Source: Bacteroides caecimuris
Lineage (GTDB): Bacteria; Bacteroidota; Bacteroidia; Bacteroidales; Bacteroidaceae
Length of the DNA stretch: 64,000 nt
Assembly (NCBI RefSeq): GCF_001688725.2
Contig: NZ_CP015401.2
Location: forward strand, 4,224,001-4,288,000
Direction of reading: 5' to 3'
Part shown: positions 28,101-36,813 of the stretch, piece after piece
Layout of the letters: every line of letters starts with the position of its first letter
How positions within the stretch are numbered: position 1 is the first letter of the stretch
Notes under the pieces: model-generated
What the model was told of the DNA's origin: nothing
The model's input: the letters and a program-made list of their open reading frames with translations, nothing else
Databases searched by the model: none
Translations under genes and position numbers: made by a program

Positions 28101-29182
28101 GCAGGGGGATTCCTAAAGAAGCTCAAGAACAAATATTTGAAAGTTATTACCAGGTTGAGAAGCGCGACCATCGCGAGGGATTCGGACTGGGATTATCGCT
28201 TACGCGTTCGCTCATACACATGCACAAAGGTGAAATCCGGGTAGAAAGCGAAATCAACAAAGGTTCGGACTTTATCGTTACCCTGAATGTATCGGAGGAT
28301 GCTTACAACCCCGATGAACGCTCGTCCGAGAACATCACGACCGAAGAAATACAGAAATATAACCAGCGAATCAAGGAAACCATCGAACTCATTCCCGAAA
28401 AGCTGACCAACAAAGAAAAAGATCCTGCCCGGGAATCTATTATGATTGTAGAGGACAATAAAGAAATGAATGATTACCTCGCCAGTATATTCAGCGAGAA
28501 ATATGATATTATACGGGCGTATAACGGTGCGGAAGCCTGCAAGAAGATAGCCAAACAGCTGCCCAACCTCATTATATCAGATTTAATGATGCCGGTGATG
28601 GACGGATTGGAATTTACGGAACGTGTCAAACAAAACGTAACGACCAGCCATATCCCCGTTATCCTCCTGACTGCAAAGACTGATGAAAACGACCATACGG
28701 AAGGTTATCTGCGGGGAGCCGATGCGTATATCACTAAACCTTTTAACGCCAAGAATCTGGAACTGCTGGTACAGAATATCCAAAAGAGCCGGAAACAGAG
28801 CATTGAACACTTCAAACAGGCAGAAGAACTGAACATCAAGCAAATAACCAACAACCCGCGGGATGAAATATTCATGAAAGAACTGATGGAACTGATTATG
28901 GCGAACCTCAGCAAGGAAGACTTCGGAGTAACGGAAATCACAGCCCATCTCCGCATCAGCCGCAGCCTGTTGCACATGAAGCTGAAATCACTCACTGGAT
29001 GCTCCATCACTCAATTCATACGGACCATCAAGATGAAAGAGGCTAAAATTCATTTACTGAATGGTATGAATGTCTCCGAAGCATCATTTGCCGTCGGCAT
29101 ATCAGATCCGAACTACTTTACAAAGTGTTTCAAGAAAGAATTTAATATCACTCCGACAGAGTTTCTCAAGCAGTTGAAATAG
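25172..29182 (+). CDS. Hybrid two-component system regulator (HTCS)
   Basis: This 1336-residue single-chain sensor-regulator has, in order: a signal peptide (1-25); two-propeller sensor built of Reg_prop repeats (about 30-680, e.g. GFIWFGTRNGLCRYDG); a Y_Y_Y domain (about 690-760); a transmembrane segment (about 772-795); HisKA with His826 in YISHDLKTPLT; HATPase_c with NLLSNAFKYT; a receiver domain with Asp1137 in IISDLMMPVMDG; and an AraC-type DNA-binding domain to the C-terminus (GISDPNYFTKCFKKEF). All catalytic residues are present. HTCS proteins bind a signature oligosaccharide in the periplasm and activate their glycan loci. It is divergent from the sulfatase/GH43 operon and may also control the larger sulfatase/GH43 locus at 31-48 kb, which has no regulator of its own in view. 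Confidence 0.96.
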   Translation: MRTTLLKFVLLFSLVLLNISLSTGQIQYNNIRFKQLSIAEGLPHNTINAITQDNHGFIWFGTRNGLCRYDGYNINLFAHNEADSTSLRHNFITRLYNDSLRNILWISTDQGICSYNYETEDFSRYQIKGNTKDDVCFLNTSDGMLLAACSNGLYRYNEQDSLFVPFLPDKEKPHVRYFAEDGDKTLWIDTNKGLMRYSLEKKQFVSLPTLIQPFTQQCNNAVLISSNQLLFNTNNDFFVYHIQSNTLCNLSKDLEVKDFRCAATDHTGNIWVGTEYGIFVFNKLYQLIAHYEQSERDLSALNDSPIYSLYQDKAHNMWVGTYFGGVNYYIFGSDQFQIYPYGASFNHLSGKAVRQIINAPDNGLYIATEDGGLNYLNNKKEITRAERLHKQMQIYAKNIHSLWLDKDNSLWLGLFLKGTLHYIPHLNRTVDYNLLSDEVSSGFCIIEDKNDHIWYGGPSGLFLIDKKKANSRPEKISSLRVFNLIQFNDSILWAGTRKGSIFQINTHTLKVTSLPILPHTDLYITYIYPDSHQRIWIGTDNNGLYVSDRNGSIIAFYSKEQLGSNAIKGIIEDEMSNVWVGTGNGLCCINSQTGSIDRYTTADGLPINQFNYSSACKKPDGELYFGTINGMISFYPEQVRSVNPRFNIALTSIWSNSEYMSPNNEKAFIPSSISELTEITLTHEQAQSLRLEYSGLNYQYTDNTQYAMKMEGIDKDWQFVGNQHQVRFSNLPSGRYILKIKASKDGIHWDETGQKDLAIRVLPPWWLSPEAYLVYALLFLLIIYAAYRYTKTRIILLMRLKTEHEQRVNIENMNQQKINFFTYISHDLKTPLTLILSPLQRLIQQPQISNNDKEKLEVIYRNANRMNYLINELLTFSKIEMKQMRISVRKGDIMHFLEELSHIFDIVAGEREIDFIVNLEDTEEEVWFSPSKLERILYNLLSNAFKYTQPGGYVKLRAKLIKEEKETFVQISVKDNGRGIPKEAQEQIFESYYQVEKRDHREGFGLGLSLTRSLIHMHKGEIRVESEINKGSDFIVTLNVSEDAYNPDERSSENITTEEIQKYNQRIKETIELIPEKLTNKEKDPARESIMIVEDNKEMNDYLASIFSEKYDIIRAYNGAEACKKIAKQLPNLIISDLMMPVMDGLEFTERVKQNVTTSHIPVILLTAKTDENDHTEGYLRGADAYITKPFNAKNLELLVQNIQKSRKQSIEHFKQAEELNIKQITNNPRDEIFMKELMELIMANLSKEDFGVTEITAHLRISRSLLHMKLKSLTGCSITQFIRTIKMKEAKIHLLNGMNVSEASFAVGISDPNYFTKCFKKEFNITPTEFLKQLK

Positions 29183-29311
29183 AAAGCAAAAACAACTGCT
29201 TCAGAAATTCAACCTACCCTTAGACAACGTGTCAACTATTAATAGAAAAGTTCTTTTGCTCCCTTTGCAAAGATCTCTTCTCTTCATAGTAAAGTTGTCT
29301 TTGCCCTATTT

Positions 29312-29407
29312 CAAACTATAAACGCAAGTTCCGTTTATATAATTGCAAGCTTTGTTTTTATAATTGCAGGTTGCATTTATAAAAACAAAGCTTGCAATTA
29401 TAGTTTG
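29312..29407. repeat. Palindromic array of four 21-bp units (same family as 2496-2583)
   Basis: The outer ends CAAACTATA (29312-29320) and TATAGTTTG (29399-29407) are inverted. Inside, 29339-29362 and 29378-29401 are a perfect 24-bp inverted repeat around a 15-bp loop. Four 21-bp units can be read, starting ATAA(AC/TT)GCA in the first three. It lies downstream of the regulator and 2 bp before the target duplication of the second IS. Confidence 0.8.
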
Positions 29408-29419
29408 GAACGAAGGAAG

Positions 29420-30740
29420 CAGGGCAGACGCATTATATTTTGTCTATCAATTAGTCAACTATTATCTATATTTCATTTTTATTATTTGTCTTATTATTAA
29501 TCTATTAATATTTTGTATATTAATTATTTATTTGTATTTTTGTTGTATTGAATTTAAACAAAAATAAACCCTAAAATGAGCTTAATTAGTCTTTGTAAAC
29601 AACTTGAAGATCCTCGTATTGACCGAAAAAAAGAACACTCTTTGGAAGTCATCGTTTATATAGCCTTGTGTGCTGTAATCTGTGGAAGTGAAAGCTGGAA
29701 TGAAATAGAACGGTTCGGTATTTGTAAGTTTGACTTCTTTAAACGTCGTTTTCCTGATTTAGTAAAGATCCCAAGTCATGACACTTTCAATCGTTTTTTC
29801 AGTTTACTCAAACCCGGTTATTTTGAATTGGTCTTTCGTGATTGGGTATCTGAGCTTTGTGGTAAGTATGAAGGGGTTGTTGCTATAGACGGTAAAATGC
29901 TTCGTGGAGCAAGTAAGTGCAGCAAAGACAATCCCTTTGGCAAAAAAGGATTCAAGCTTCATATGGTTAGTGCCTGGGCTGTTTCCAATGGAATCAGTAT
30001 GGGTCAGGTAAAAGTAGATGATAAAAGCAATGAAATCACCGCTATTCCTTCTCTTATAAAATCTCTGGATTTGCAGGATTGCATAGTGACAATTGATGCT
30101 ATTGCATGCCAAACAGATATTGCCGAAGTAATAATAGAAAATAATGCAGACTATATTCTGGCATTAAAGGCCAATCAAAAAAACAGGTTAATGGATGTGG
30201 AACGCTGGCTAGACGAGATGGATGGTGTTGATATTGATCGGCCGGTATACCGTTCACACTATGGAAAATATGTCACAGAGGAGGTTTCTCATGGGAGAAT
30301 TGAGACTCGTGAATGTCTGGTTTATAGCCCGGGAAAGATTATGGAATCAATGCTGAAAGATAAATTTGAGGGGGTCAAGTCCATCGTAAGAATTAGTACC
30401 GAAAGACTGGAGGTAGCCACTAAAAAACTTTCCGTAGAAAAAAGATATTACATTACTTCACTAGGGCTAAAACCGAAAGAAATTTCAGAGGCTATAAGAT
30501 CGCATTGGGATATAGAAAACAGGCTACATTGGCAGTTAGACGTATCGTTTAGAGAAGACGCAGGAAGGAAAGTAGGTAATGCTGCGCAAAATTTTTCTTT
30601 AATTAATAAGATAGCCCTTTATATCATCAAACAAGATGAAACAAAGGGCAGTGTAGCAGCCAAAAGAAAAAACGCAGGATGGAATGATGAATATTTGTTC
30701 AAACTATTAAATAAGATAAAAATATAATGCGTTTGCCCTG
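29420..30740 (+). mobile_element. Complete ISAs1-family insertion sequence, 1321 bp
   Basis: The inverted ends CAGGGCAGACGCATTATATT (29420-29439) and, in reverse complement, CAGGGCAAACGCATTATATT (30721-30740) match at 19 of 20 positions. A perfect 10-bp target duplication ACGAAGGAAG flanks it at 29410-29419 and 30741-30750. Its transposase is intact. The ends resemble those of the element at 899-2479 (CAGGG, then AAACGCA) but the element is shorter and clearly different. It separates the hybrid regulator from the 31-48 kb locus. Confidence 0.95.
29576..30727 (+). CDS. ISAs1-family DDE transposase
   Basis: This 383-residue intact protein has the family N-terminus (SLISLCKQLEDPRIDRKKEH, SWNEIERFG) and core. 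Likely catalytic residues are Asp105 in VVAIDGKMLRGAS, Asp174 in IVTIDAIACQTDIAE and Glu314 in HWDIENRLHWQLDVSF. It is the canonical length for ISAs1 (about 370-390 residues), unlike the longer transposase at 916-2208. The stop codon overlaps the right inverted repeat. Confidence 0.95.
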   Translation: MSLISLCKQLEDPRIDRKKEHSLEVIVYIALCAVICGSESWNEIERFGICKFDFFKRRFPDLVKIPSHDTFNRFFSLLKPGYFELVFRDWVSELCGKYEGVVAIDGKMLRGASKCSKDNPFGKKGFKLHMVSAWAVSNGISMGQVKVDDKSNEITAIPSLIKSLDLQDCIVTIDAIACQTDIAEVIIENNADYILALKANQKNRLMDVERWLDEMDGVDIDRPVYRSHYGKYVTEEVSHGRIETRECLVYSPGKIMESMLKDKFEGVKSIVRISTERLEVATKKLSVEKRYYITSLGLKPKEISEAIRSHWDIENRLHWQLDVSFREDAGRKVGNAAQNFSLINKIALYIIKQDETKGSVAAKRKNAGWNDEYLFKLLNKIKI

Positions 30741-30861
30741 ACGAAGGAAGAGAAAGTTATCTAACCGGAGAAAGGAAGTTTGGTCTATAGCAAAAGGAAA
30801 TTATCTATTAATAGTCAACAGGTCAAGTAGGTATATCTTGTAAATCAACTACGCCCAACAG

Positions 30862-30920
30862 AAAAAGATATCGCCGGTAATTAATCTGCAACATTCACTG
30901 ATGCAGCTAATTACCGGCGA
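30862..30920 (-). terminator. Intrinsic terminator of the 31-48 kb locus
   Basis: On the minus strand a 13-bp perfect stem (TCGCCGGTAATTA at 30871-30883 with its complement at 30908-30920) has an inner CTGCA/TGCAG stem. It is followed by a T-run (complement of AAAAA at 30862-30866). It lies about 35 bp past the stop of the DUF1735-type gene, the last gene of the locus. Confidence 0.8.
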
Positions 30921-30953
30921 GCAATAGAAATCTATAATCGACTAATACCTATT

Positions 30954-31856
30954 CTACCATTCCTGGAAGCGTAAATCGGCTTCCGGATTCTGACGTCGGA
31001 TCAGTTCCTCGTCAACCTGATAAGTGATGCCACCTTTCGTGTACTTATAAGAAAGCGTAAACTTAGGCTGTTTCCCTACAAACTCCAATGATTCGGCTGC
31101 AGGATCTAATGTGGCAGATGCATCTGTGATAGCGACGCTTCCTCCGGCTTCAATATTGACGCTTCCATCCGGATTGACTGTCAGATTCACCGATTCATTG
31201 TTTTCCAATGTGTTTCCGAAACCCGGTCTGCGTACTTTGTTTCTACCTAACGAAACAAAGTCGCGGGTCATATTCTGACTCAAATCCTTGTTACTGTATT
31301 CAGTAACCTGTTGGGTGGACAAATTGGTAACTTTTCCTTTCACAAAGTAGGTACCATGATACTGGCTGACAAATTTGACAACCACAATACTGTAATCCTT
31401 CAAATTGCCATTCACATCAGTACTTATTTCATCCTGATTATGATCGACCAACCGGAAAGGGATTGCATAGTGCTTGTTCAAGGCAGCATTGTCATTATAG
31501 AAAGCATCGGAGAAAGTCACTTTCACATCTGCTATTGCCAAATTCGGATTGCTGATCGTCATCTTGTTCGGATTAGCCAACTGATAATAGTTTTCCGGCA
31601 TCAGTGTCAAGCCCGTACCCTCCAGTAAAGACGGATCGATCTCAAACGTAGCCCAATCATCGGTATGCACCTCTCTTTTACCGCCAATAGCCACTCCCAC
31701 CTTTATCGACATATCTGTGTCGGCTACCAGTGTCCGCAAAGGTTTTTGCGAAGCAAAGTACACAGAACTCTTATCGTAGTCCTTTTCATAATCGTCATAA
31801 CAAGCAGTCATCAGAACGCTTATCAGCCCTATCCATAATATATTTAGTCTTTTCAT
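30954..31856 (-). CDS. DUF1735-type surface lipoprotein (probable glycan-binding protein)
   Basis: This 300-residue lipoprotein has a lipobox (LMTAC). The N-terminal part (SVYFASQKPLRTL, about residues 30-150) is the DUF1735 beta-sandwich commonly found at the SusE position of Sus-like loci. The C-terminal part (about 160-300, YHGTYFVKGKVTNL) resembles DUF4361. It has no catalytic motif. It is the last gene of the locus, 29 bp after a SusD-like gene. By position it should bind the glycan or its fragments at the cell surface. Confidence 0.8.
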   Translation of the reverse strand: MKRLNILWIGLISVLMTACYDDYEKDYDKSSVYFASQKPLRTLVADTDMSIKVGVAIGGKREVHTDDWATFEIDPSLLEGTGLTLMPENYYQLANPNKMTISNPNLAIADVKVTFSDAFYNDNAALNKHYAIPFRLVDHNQDEISTDVNGNLKDYSIVVVKFVSQYHGTYFVKGKVTNLSTQQVTEYSNKDLSQNMTRDFVSLGRNKVRRPGFGNTLENNESVNLTVNPDGSVNIEAGGSVAITDASATLDPAAESLEFVGKQPKFTLSYKYTKGGITYQVDEELIRRQNPEADLRFQEW

Positions 31857-31885
31857 TGTAAATAAGTATTTATATCAACAGCACG

Positions 31886-33682
31886 TTATTCCCAACCCTG
31901 ATTATTCATTAGATTCTTATTCTTTTCCAGCTCTGCATACGGTAGCGGCATGAAATAGTTTTTCACTTCATATTTCCGTTGTTCCACTTTCTGTACTTTG
32001 AAGCTGAATGTACCATCTTCCTTGCGGGTAACGGCAACACCCTCCACCTCTTCGTTCAACGGCAATACCCAACGACGCATATCAAAATAACGATGATTCT
32101 CGAAAGTAAATTCCAAGCGACGTTCGTTCTGAATCAGCTTTCTGAACGAGTCCTTACTTTGAGCCATTTCATCCAGATAAAGATCAAAATTGATACCCCC
32201 GGCTTGCGAACGGATTGTTTTCAATATTTCGTATGCAGAATACAGGCATCCTTCGGCTTTCACCGTCGGGTTGCCCCAAGCCTCATTGGCAGCTTCGGCA
32301 AAGTTAAGAAGAACTTCCGATTTTCGTAACAAAGGATTGTAATGAACCGAGTTTAAGGTCTGAATCGGATTCAGCATAGCCGATTTCTTGGAAACGAATT
32401 TAGCCAGATAATAACCCGTACGTGTAGCATTCTCACTAAACGAAGGAGAATCTTTTCCACCCTCGGACATATCCAACGGCTGGCCGGAATCGCCAAATGT
32501 AGCACTATGATAGTAGACATTCAGTGCAAAGCGATTATCCAGTACGGCATAAAGCTGCGTCAGATCGAAATCTGGATCAGACAGATCGACACCGGAACGA
32601 ACATCGGTTGCCGGATAACCATTCTTCGCATAAAAAGCCTTTACCAGATTATGAGAAGGAGTGGCACGGGCACTTCCGTAGTAGAATGGCGGGAAATGAA
32701 GGCCTTCCAGTAGATTACTATTAAAATATTTGCGGAAAGCATAATCGGAACTTTCGGTCTGCACATCGGCAATGGAGGAAGCCGTAACAGGAACATAAGT
32801 TCCGAAACCTTCCATGCCCAGAATCTTATTGATCTCTTTGGCCACCGCTTCCCATTTTGCCTGGTAAACCGTAGGGTTCAGTATTTCGAATTGTCCCATG
32901 CCGGTAATCTTCGTCACGTCATCATCCTGCATGGCAGGGCTTGCGCTATATAAAAGCGCACGACTTTTCAGAACAGCTGCCGCCGCTTTCGTGGCACGGC
33001 CGATTTGTGTATTACCAAACTCCAGGTCATCTCCCTGATACACATTCGGTAATAACTCGATGGCATTATCCAAATCGTTGACGATAAAATCGACTGTTGC
33101 CTGATAAGTAGGACGAAGAAATTCACCATTCTGCGCGGCCTCATCCTGCGAAATAAAATGATCTGCCAACGGAATACCCAACGCTTTTCCATTCTTCGCC
33201 TTTCCGCCGTACATCTTCAATAGCTCAAAATGCCACCATGCACGCAAGAAATACGATTCACCTTCCAAACGCAGCTTGATTTGCTTGTCCACTTCCGGGT
33301 CGGTGCGGTTGTACTGCACCTGGTCGGTCAAGCCGTTTTCGAGGAAAGAGTTTACATAGTTCAACATGTTGTACGCATTACTCCAGTTCCCGATCGGGTT
33401 GTTAAACGCCGTCATCCCACCCATATTTAATTTATAGACAGAAGAGCTGCGCAGATTAGTCACTGCATTATCGGTAGCACAATCCAGAAAGTTATTGTCA
33501 AAACAATCCGGACGGTTGGCTATGCCATTATAAGCTTTATATAGTACGCCTTGAGCAAGTTCCGGCACTCTCCAGGTATCAGAGTCTCCGATCTGCCATG
33601 TCACCTTTGTATCCAATGTGTCGTCACAAGCACAAAAGAGAAACAGACCTGCTAAAACGCAACTTCCTAATATATGTTTCAT
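31886..33682 (-). CDS. SusD-like lipoprotein (second pair of the 31-48 kb locus)
   Basis: The open frame begins at 33718, but the ATG at 33682 (MKHILGSCVLAGLF) gives a proper lipoprotein signal with lipobox FCAC and avoids overlap with the SusC stop. The 598-residue product has RagB/SusD features: RLEGESYFLRAWWHFELLKMYGG, NERRLEFTFENHRYFDMRRW and MPLPYAELEKNKNLMNNQGW. It partners the SusC-like gene that ends 25 bp upstream. Confidence 0.93.
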   Translation of the reverse strand: MKHILGSCVLAGLFLFCACDDTLDTKVTWQIGDSDTWRVPELAQGVLYKAYNGIANRPDCFDNNFLDCATDNAVTNLRSSSVYKLNMGGMTAFNNPIGNWSNAYNMLNYVNSFLENGLTDQVQYNRTDPEVDKQIKLRLEGESYFLRAWWHFELLKMYGGKAKNGKALGIPLADHFISQDEAAQNGEFLRPTYQATVDFIVNDLDNAIELLPNVYQGDDLEFGNTQIGRATKAAAAVLKSRALLYSASPAMQDDDVTKITGMGQFEILNPTVYQAKWEAVAKEINKILGMEGFGTYVPVTASSIADVQTESSDYAFRKYFNSNLLEGLHFPPFYYGSARATPSHNLVKAFYAKNGYPATDVRSGVDLSDPDFDLTQLYAVLDNRFALNVYYHSATFGDSGQPLDMSEGGKDSPSFSENATRTGYYLAKFVSKKSAMLNPIQTLNSVHYNPLLRKSEVLLNFAEAANEAWGNPTVKAEGCLYSAYEILKTIRSQAGGINFDLYLDEMAQSKDSFRKLIQNERRLEFTFENHRYFDMRRWVLPLNEEVEGVAVTRKEDGTFSFKVQKVEQRKYEVKNYFMPLPYAELEKNKNLMNNQGWE

Positions 33683-33707
33683 ATTGCCATCTATTAATTG
33701 TTCAAAA

Positions 33708-36700
33708 TTAAAATACAAAAGAGACTCCGCCTGTAAAAGTACGTGTCACCGGGTAGTTTGTCACACCGGCATTCAGCAGTTCAGGATCCAAATCTTTCAC
33801 GGAAGAAAGCACAAACAAGTTTGCACCACGAGCGAAAACCTTCATCTTCTTCACTACCGAACTTGGGGAGAACTGATTGAACGTGTAGCTCAATTCAACA
33901 TTCTTCATACGGAAGAAGCTTGTATTCTTCAACCAGAAAGAAGAATTGCGGAAGTTGTTCTCACCGGCAGTAGTTGTCAGGCGCGGATAACTTCCGGTCG
34001 GATTGTTTGCCGGATGATAACGGTCTAATGCCAGTTTGGAGTATTTACCTTCTCCATTATTCCAGTAATAAGCATTCGTTGCCCAAGTGTGAACGCCCAG
34101 TTCGGAATATCCCTGAAGATACAATCCCCAGCCTTTGTAGCTTACATTGAAATCGATGCCCAATGTAGTACGTGGGAATGAGTTTCCGAGTTCCTTTACG
34201 TCACGACCGTCAATGATCTTATCACCGTTCAGGTCTTTGTAGGCGATGTCGCCTTCCTGATAATCGGCAAACGTCTGGGTTGCATGTCCGTTGATGACTA
34301 CATCTTTGCCAAATAATCCTTCAGCAACCAGTTCCATCATAGCATCGGTAGAACGCCCCACTGTGTAGCGGTATTCTTCACCATGTTTCACCTGGTTCCA
34401 TTTCAATACTTTATTCTTAGACCATACGAAATTGGCTCCTACCGAATAAGCCCAGTCGTTGATGCGGTCGCTCCAGGTGAACATTCCTTCTATACCATGA
34501 TTCAAGACGGAGCCCATGTTATCCTGGTAGGTAAAGTTGCCAGTATAATCCCCGTAAGAGGCATCGACAGAACCAATGATGTCCGTATGTTTCTCACGGA
34601 AATAGTTCATCTCGGTATATAAGCGGTTGTTCAGGAACAGGCCTTCCACACCGATGTTCCATTCTGCTGCCTTTTCCCATTTCAGGTTCGGATTACCCGC
34701 ACGGACAAAAGTGGAATAGTAAGCCGTAGCACCGTTGTTCGTTGTTCCGAACCGGAAGCTGCCGTCTTGCGACCAGGCACGTTCATACAATAAATGTTCC
34801 GTGCTTCTATCATAGCCCAATATACCGGCACTGGTTTTCAGTTTCAGGAAGTTCACGTATTCATTGTCTTTCAGGAAATCTTCATTGCTTAGAATCCAGG
34901 CAAGGCCGCCTGCTGCCGAGAAGAAGTATTTATCTCCCGATTTGAAACGGTTGCTTCCCATCAATGCCATATCCGCTTCCACAGCATAGCGGTGGTCATA
35001 CATATAGTTCAAACGCAATGCGTAGTTTGCATTGATGATGTCCTGGGTCACTCCCTGATTCGTTGTTTTCGAGTACATATAAGTCAGCCGTGCCGATACA
35101 TCATGCTTTTGGTTGAATGTATTCTCGTATGCGGCAAAGGCATTCCAACCCAATGTCTGTTGTAAGGTAGTCGACTTCCGACTCTGTGAAGTGGCTACAT
35201 CTGTTTTCTTCATCTGGGTGTACATGATCTGTTCCTCACCGGCAAAGTCACGATATGTTTTGATGGCATACGTCGGATAGACTTTGCTCAAAGAGAGTTG
35301 CAGGTAATCATAGTTGTCGAAAGAAAGGAAAGCACCGGCTTTCAAGCCTTTTGTCAGCATATCAAGATCGAATTTCAAACCGATATTGGTCTGGCTGCGT
35401 GTATAACGCTCATCCGTATATCCTCCGTACATCGTTTCTGCGTATGCATTCATCGGACGCAGCAGACTTGCGCCAAACAAAGGAATCCCGTCCGAGCTGG
35501 CCAGTCCGGTTTCTTCCGGTGACATAGTCAGCGGGTATTCATTCGGACGATGCGTAGACAGGGCCGTAAATACCTGACCACAGTCCAATTGCCCCCATTT
35601 ACGCATTTCCATACGTCCGGCAACATCTGCGGATATAGTCAGGAAATCCGTTACATTGAAGTCGAGGTTTCCGCGAAGAGTCAGGCGGTGCAATTGCGGA
35701 GTATAGGTGACGTCTTCAAATCCGCTACCTCCTACATATCCGGCAATCAGGGCATAACGCACTCTGTCGGTACCTCCCGTCATATCGAACGATACTTTCC
35801 GATAGTTGGCATTTTTGTTCAATAACTGATCGTACAAATCGACGTTCGGATACAATAGATCATTGGCTCCTTTGGAGTTTTTATATCCTTCCAGTTGTTT
35901 CTGATTATAGTAAGGAGTCAGTCCATCGTTTGCACGCGCTTCATTATACAGATTAGCATACTGATAAGAATTCAGGAAATCAGGAGTACGCGTCATCTGT
36001 ACCACCCCTGCTTCGGCGGTTGCGTTATAAATGCGGCGGTTGGCCTTTCCTCTGCGGGTAGTCACCCAAAGTACGCCATTCGCAGCACGTGCCCCATAAA
36101 GAATCTTGGCAGTGGCATCTTTCAGCAACTCGATACGTTCGATTTCTTCAGGAATCAAATCCGCTGCCGGACGTTCCACACCATCGATGATAACGATAGC
36201 TGTATTCTCCGACATGCCATGCTGGCCACGGATAAATAAATCAGGCGTATTGTTTCCCAATCCGCTGACTGTGGAGCGAACTTGCAGACCTAACATTTTA
36301 CCTTGCAGCATATTAGTCAGCGTCAAATCAGGGAAGGTTCCAAACTGTCCGTTCTCCAGTACGCTCGTTGCGCCTACTTCATTCCCTTTATACGTCTTGC
36401 CACCATCGGCTCTATTCACCAGCGATTCTTCGGTCAGAAACAGAGGCTCTTTCTTCAGGACAATCCTTTCAGGAACGATATTGCTGCCTGTCAGCTTATA
36501 CACTTTATCTTCATATCCCAAAGCCTCCACCATGACGGTTGCGTCATTCTCGACCTTCGTCTGAAAACGTCCCTTTGCATCTGTATAGAGAACGACTGCA
36601 CCTTCTCCACAAATGATAGAAACATTCTTCAACGGGCTACCTTTCTCGTCGGTAACAATAGAAACTACTTCCACCAAAGGCTTCTTCGCCGACTTTCTCT

Positions 36701-36791
36701 TTGATTTATTCTGTGCGAAAGTCAGGCTAGAGCCAACGATAAGGACAAATATGAGCCCTATCAGTCTTATATATCTAATCTTGTTTCTCAT
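33708..36791 (-). CDS. SusC-like TonB-dependent transporter, atypical N-terminus
   Basis: This 1027-residue protein has a signal peptide, a short basic stretch (KSKRKSAKKP) and a diverged carboxypeptidase-regulatory-like domain (VTDEKGSPLKNVSII). A plug domain follows (TNMLQGKMLGLQV, IRGQHGMSENTAIVIIDGVERPAADL, YGARAANGVLWVTT), then a barrel ending in GGVSFVF. Unlike the other three SusC-type proteins in the window it has no VVVxGY segment before the plug, so its TonB contact site must be different. It lies 22 bp downstream of the previous SusD-like gene, so two SusC/SusD pairs are in tandem. Confidence 0.93.
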   Translation of the reverse strand: MRNKIRYIRLIGLIFVLIVGSSLTFAQNKSKRKSAKKPLVEVVSIVTDEKGSPLKNVSIICGEGAVVLYTDAKGRFQTKVENDATVMVEALGYEDKVYKLTGSNIVPERIVLKKEPLFLTEESLVNRADGGKTYKGNEVGATSVLENGQFGTFPDLTLTNMLQGKMLGLQVRSTVSGLGNNTPDLFIRGQHGMSENTAIVIIDGVERPAADLIPEEIERIELLKDATAKILYGARAANGVLWVTTRRGKANRRIYNATAEAGVVQMTRTPDFLNSYQYANLYNEARANDGLTPYYNQKQLEGYKNSKGANDLLYPNVDLYDQLLNKNANYRKVSFDMTGGTDRVRYALIAGYVGGSGFEDVTYTPQLHRLTLRGNLDFNVTDFLTISADVAGRMEMRKWGQLDCGQVFTALSTHRPNEYPLTMSPEETGLASSDGIPLFGASLLRPMNAYAETMYGGYTDERYTRSQTNIGLKFDLDMLTKGLKAGAFLSFDNYDYLQLSLSKVYPTYAIKTYRDFAGEEQIMYTQMKKTDVATSQSRKSTTLQQTLGWNAFAAYENTFNQKHDVSARLTYMYSKTTNQGVTQDIINANYALRLNYMYDHRYAVEADMALMGSNRFKSGDKYFFSAAGGLAWILSNEDFLKDNEYVNFLKLKTSAGILGYDRSTEHLLYERAWSQDGSFRFGTTNNGATAYYSTFVRAGNPNLKWEKAAEWNIGVEGLFLNNRLYTEMNYFREKHTDIIGSVDASYGDYTGNFTYQDNMGSVLNHGIEGMFTWSDRINDWAYSVGANFVWSKNKVLKWNQVKHGEEYRYTVGRSTDAMMELVAEGLFGKDVVINGHATQTFADYQEGDIAYKDLNGDKIIDGRDVKELGNSFPRTTLGIDFNVSYKGWGLYLQGYSELGVHTWATNAYYWNNGEGKYSKLALDRYHPANNPTGSYPRLTTTAGENNFRNSSFWLKNTSFFRMKNVELSYTFNQFSPSSVVKKMKVFARGANLFVLSSVKDLDPELLNAGVTNYPVTRTFTGGVSFVF

Positions 36792-36813
36792 ATACTTTTC
36801 TTTATTTTAGGTA

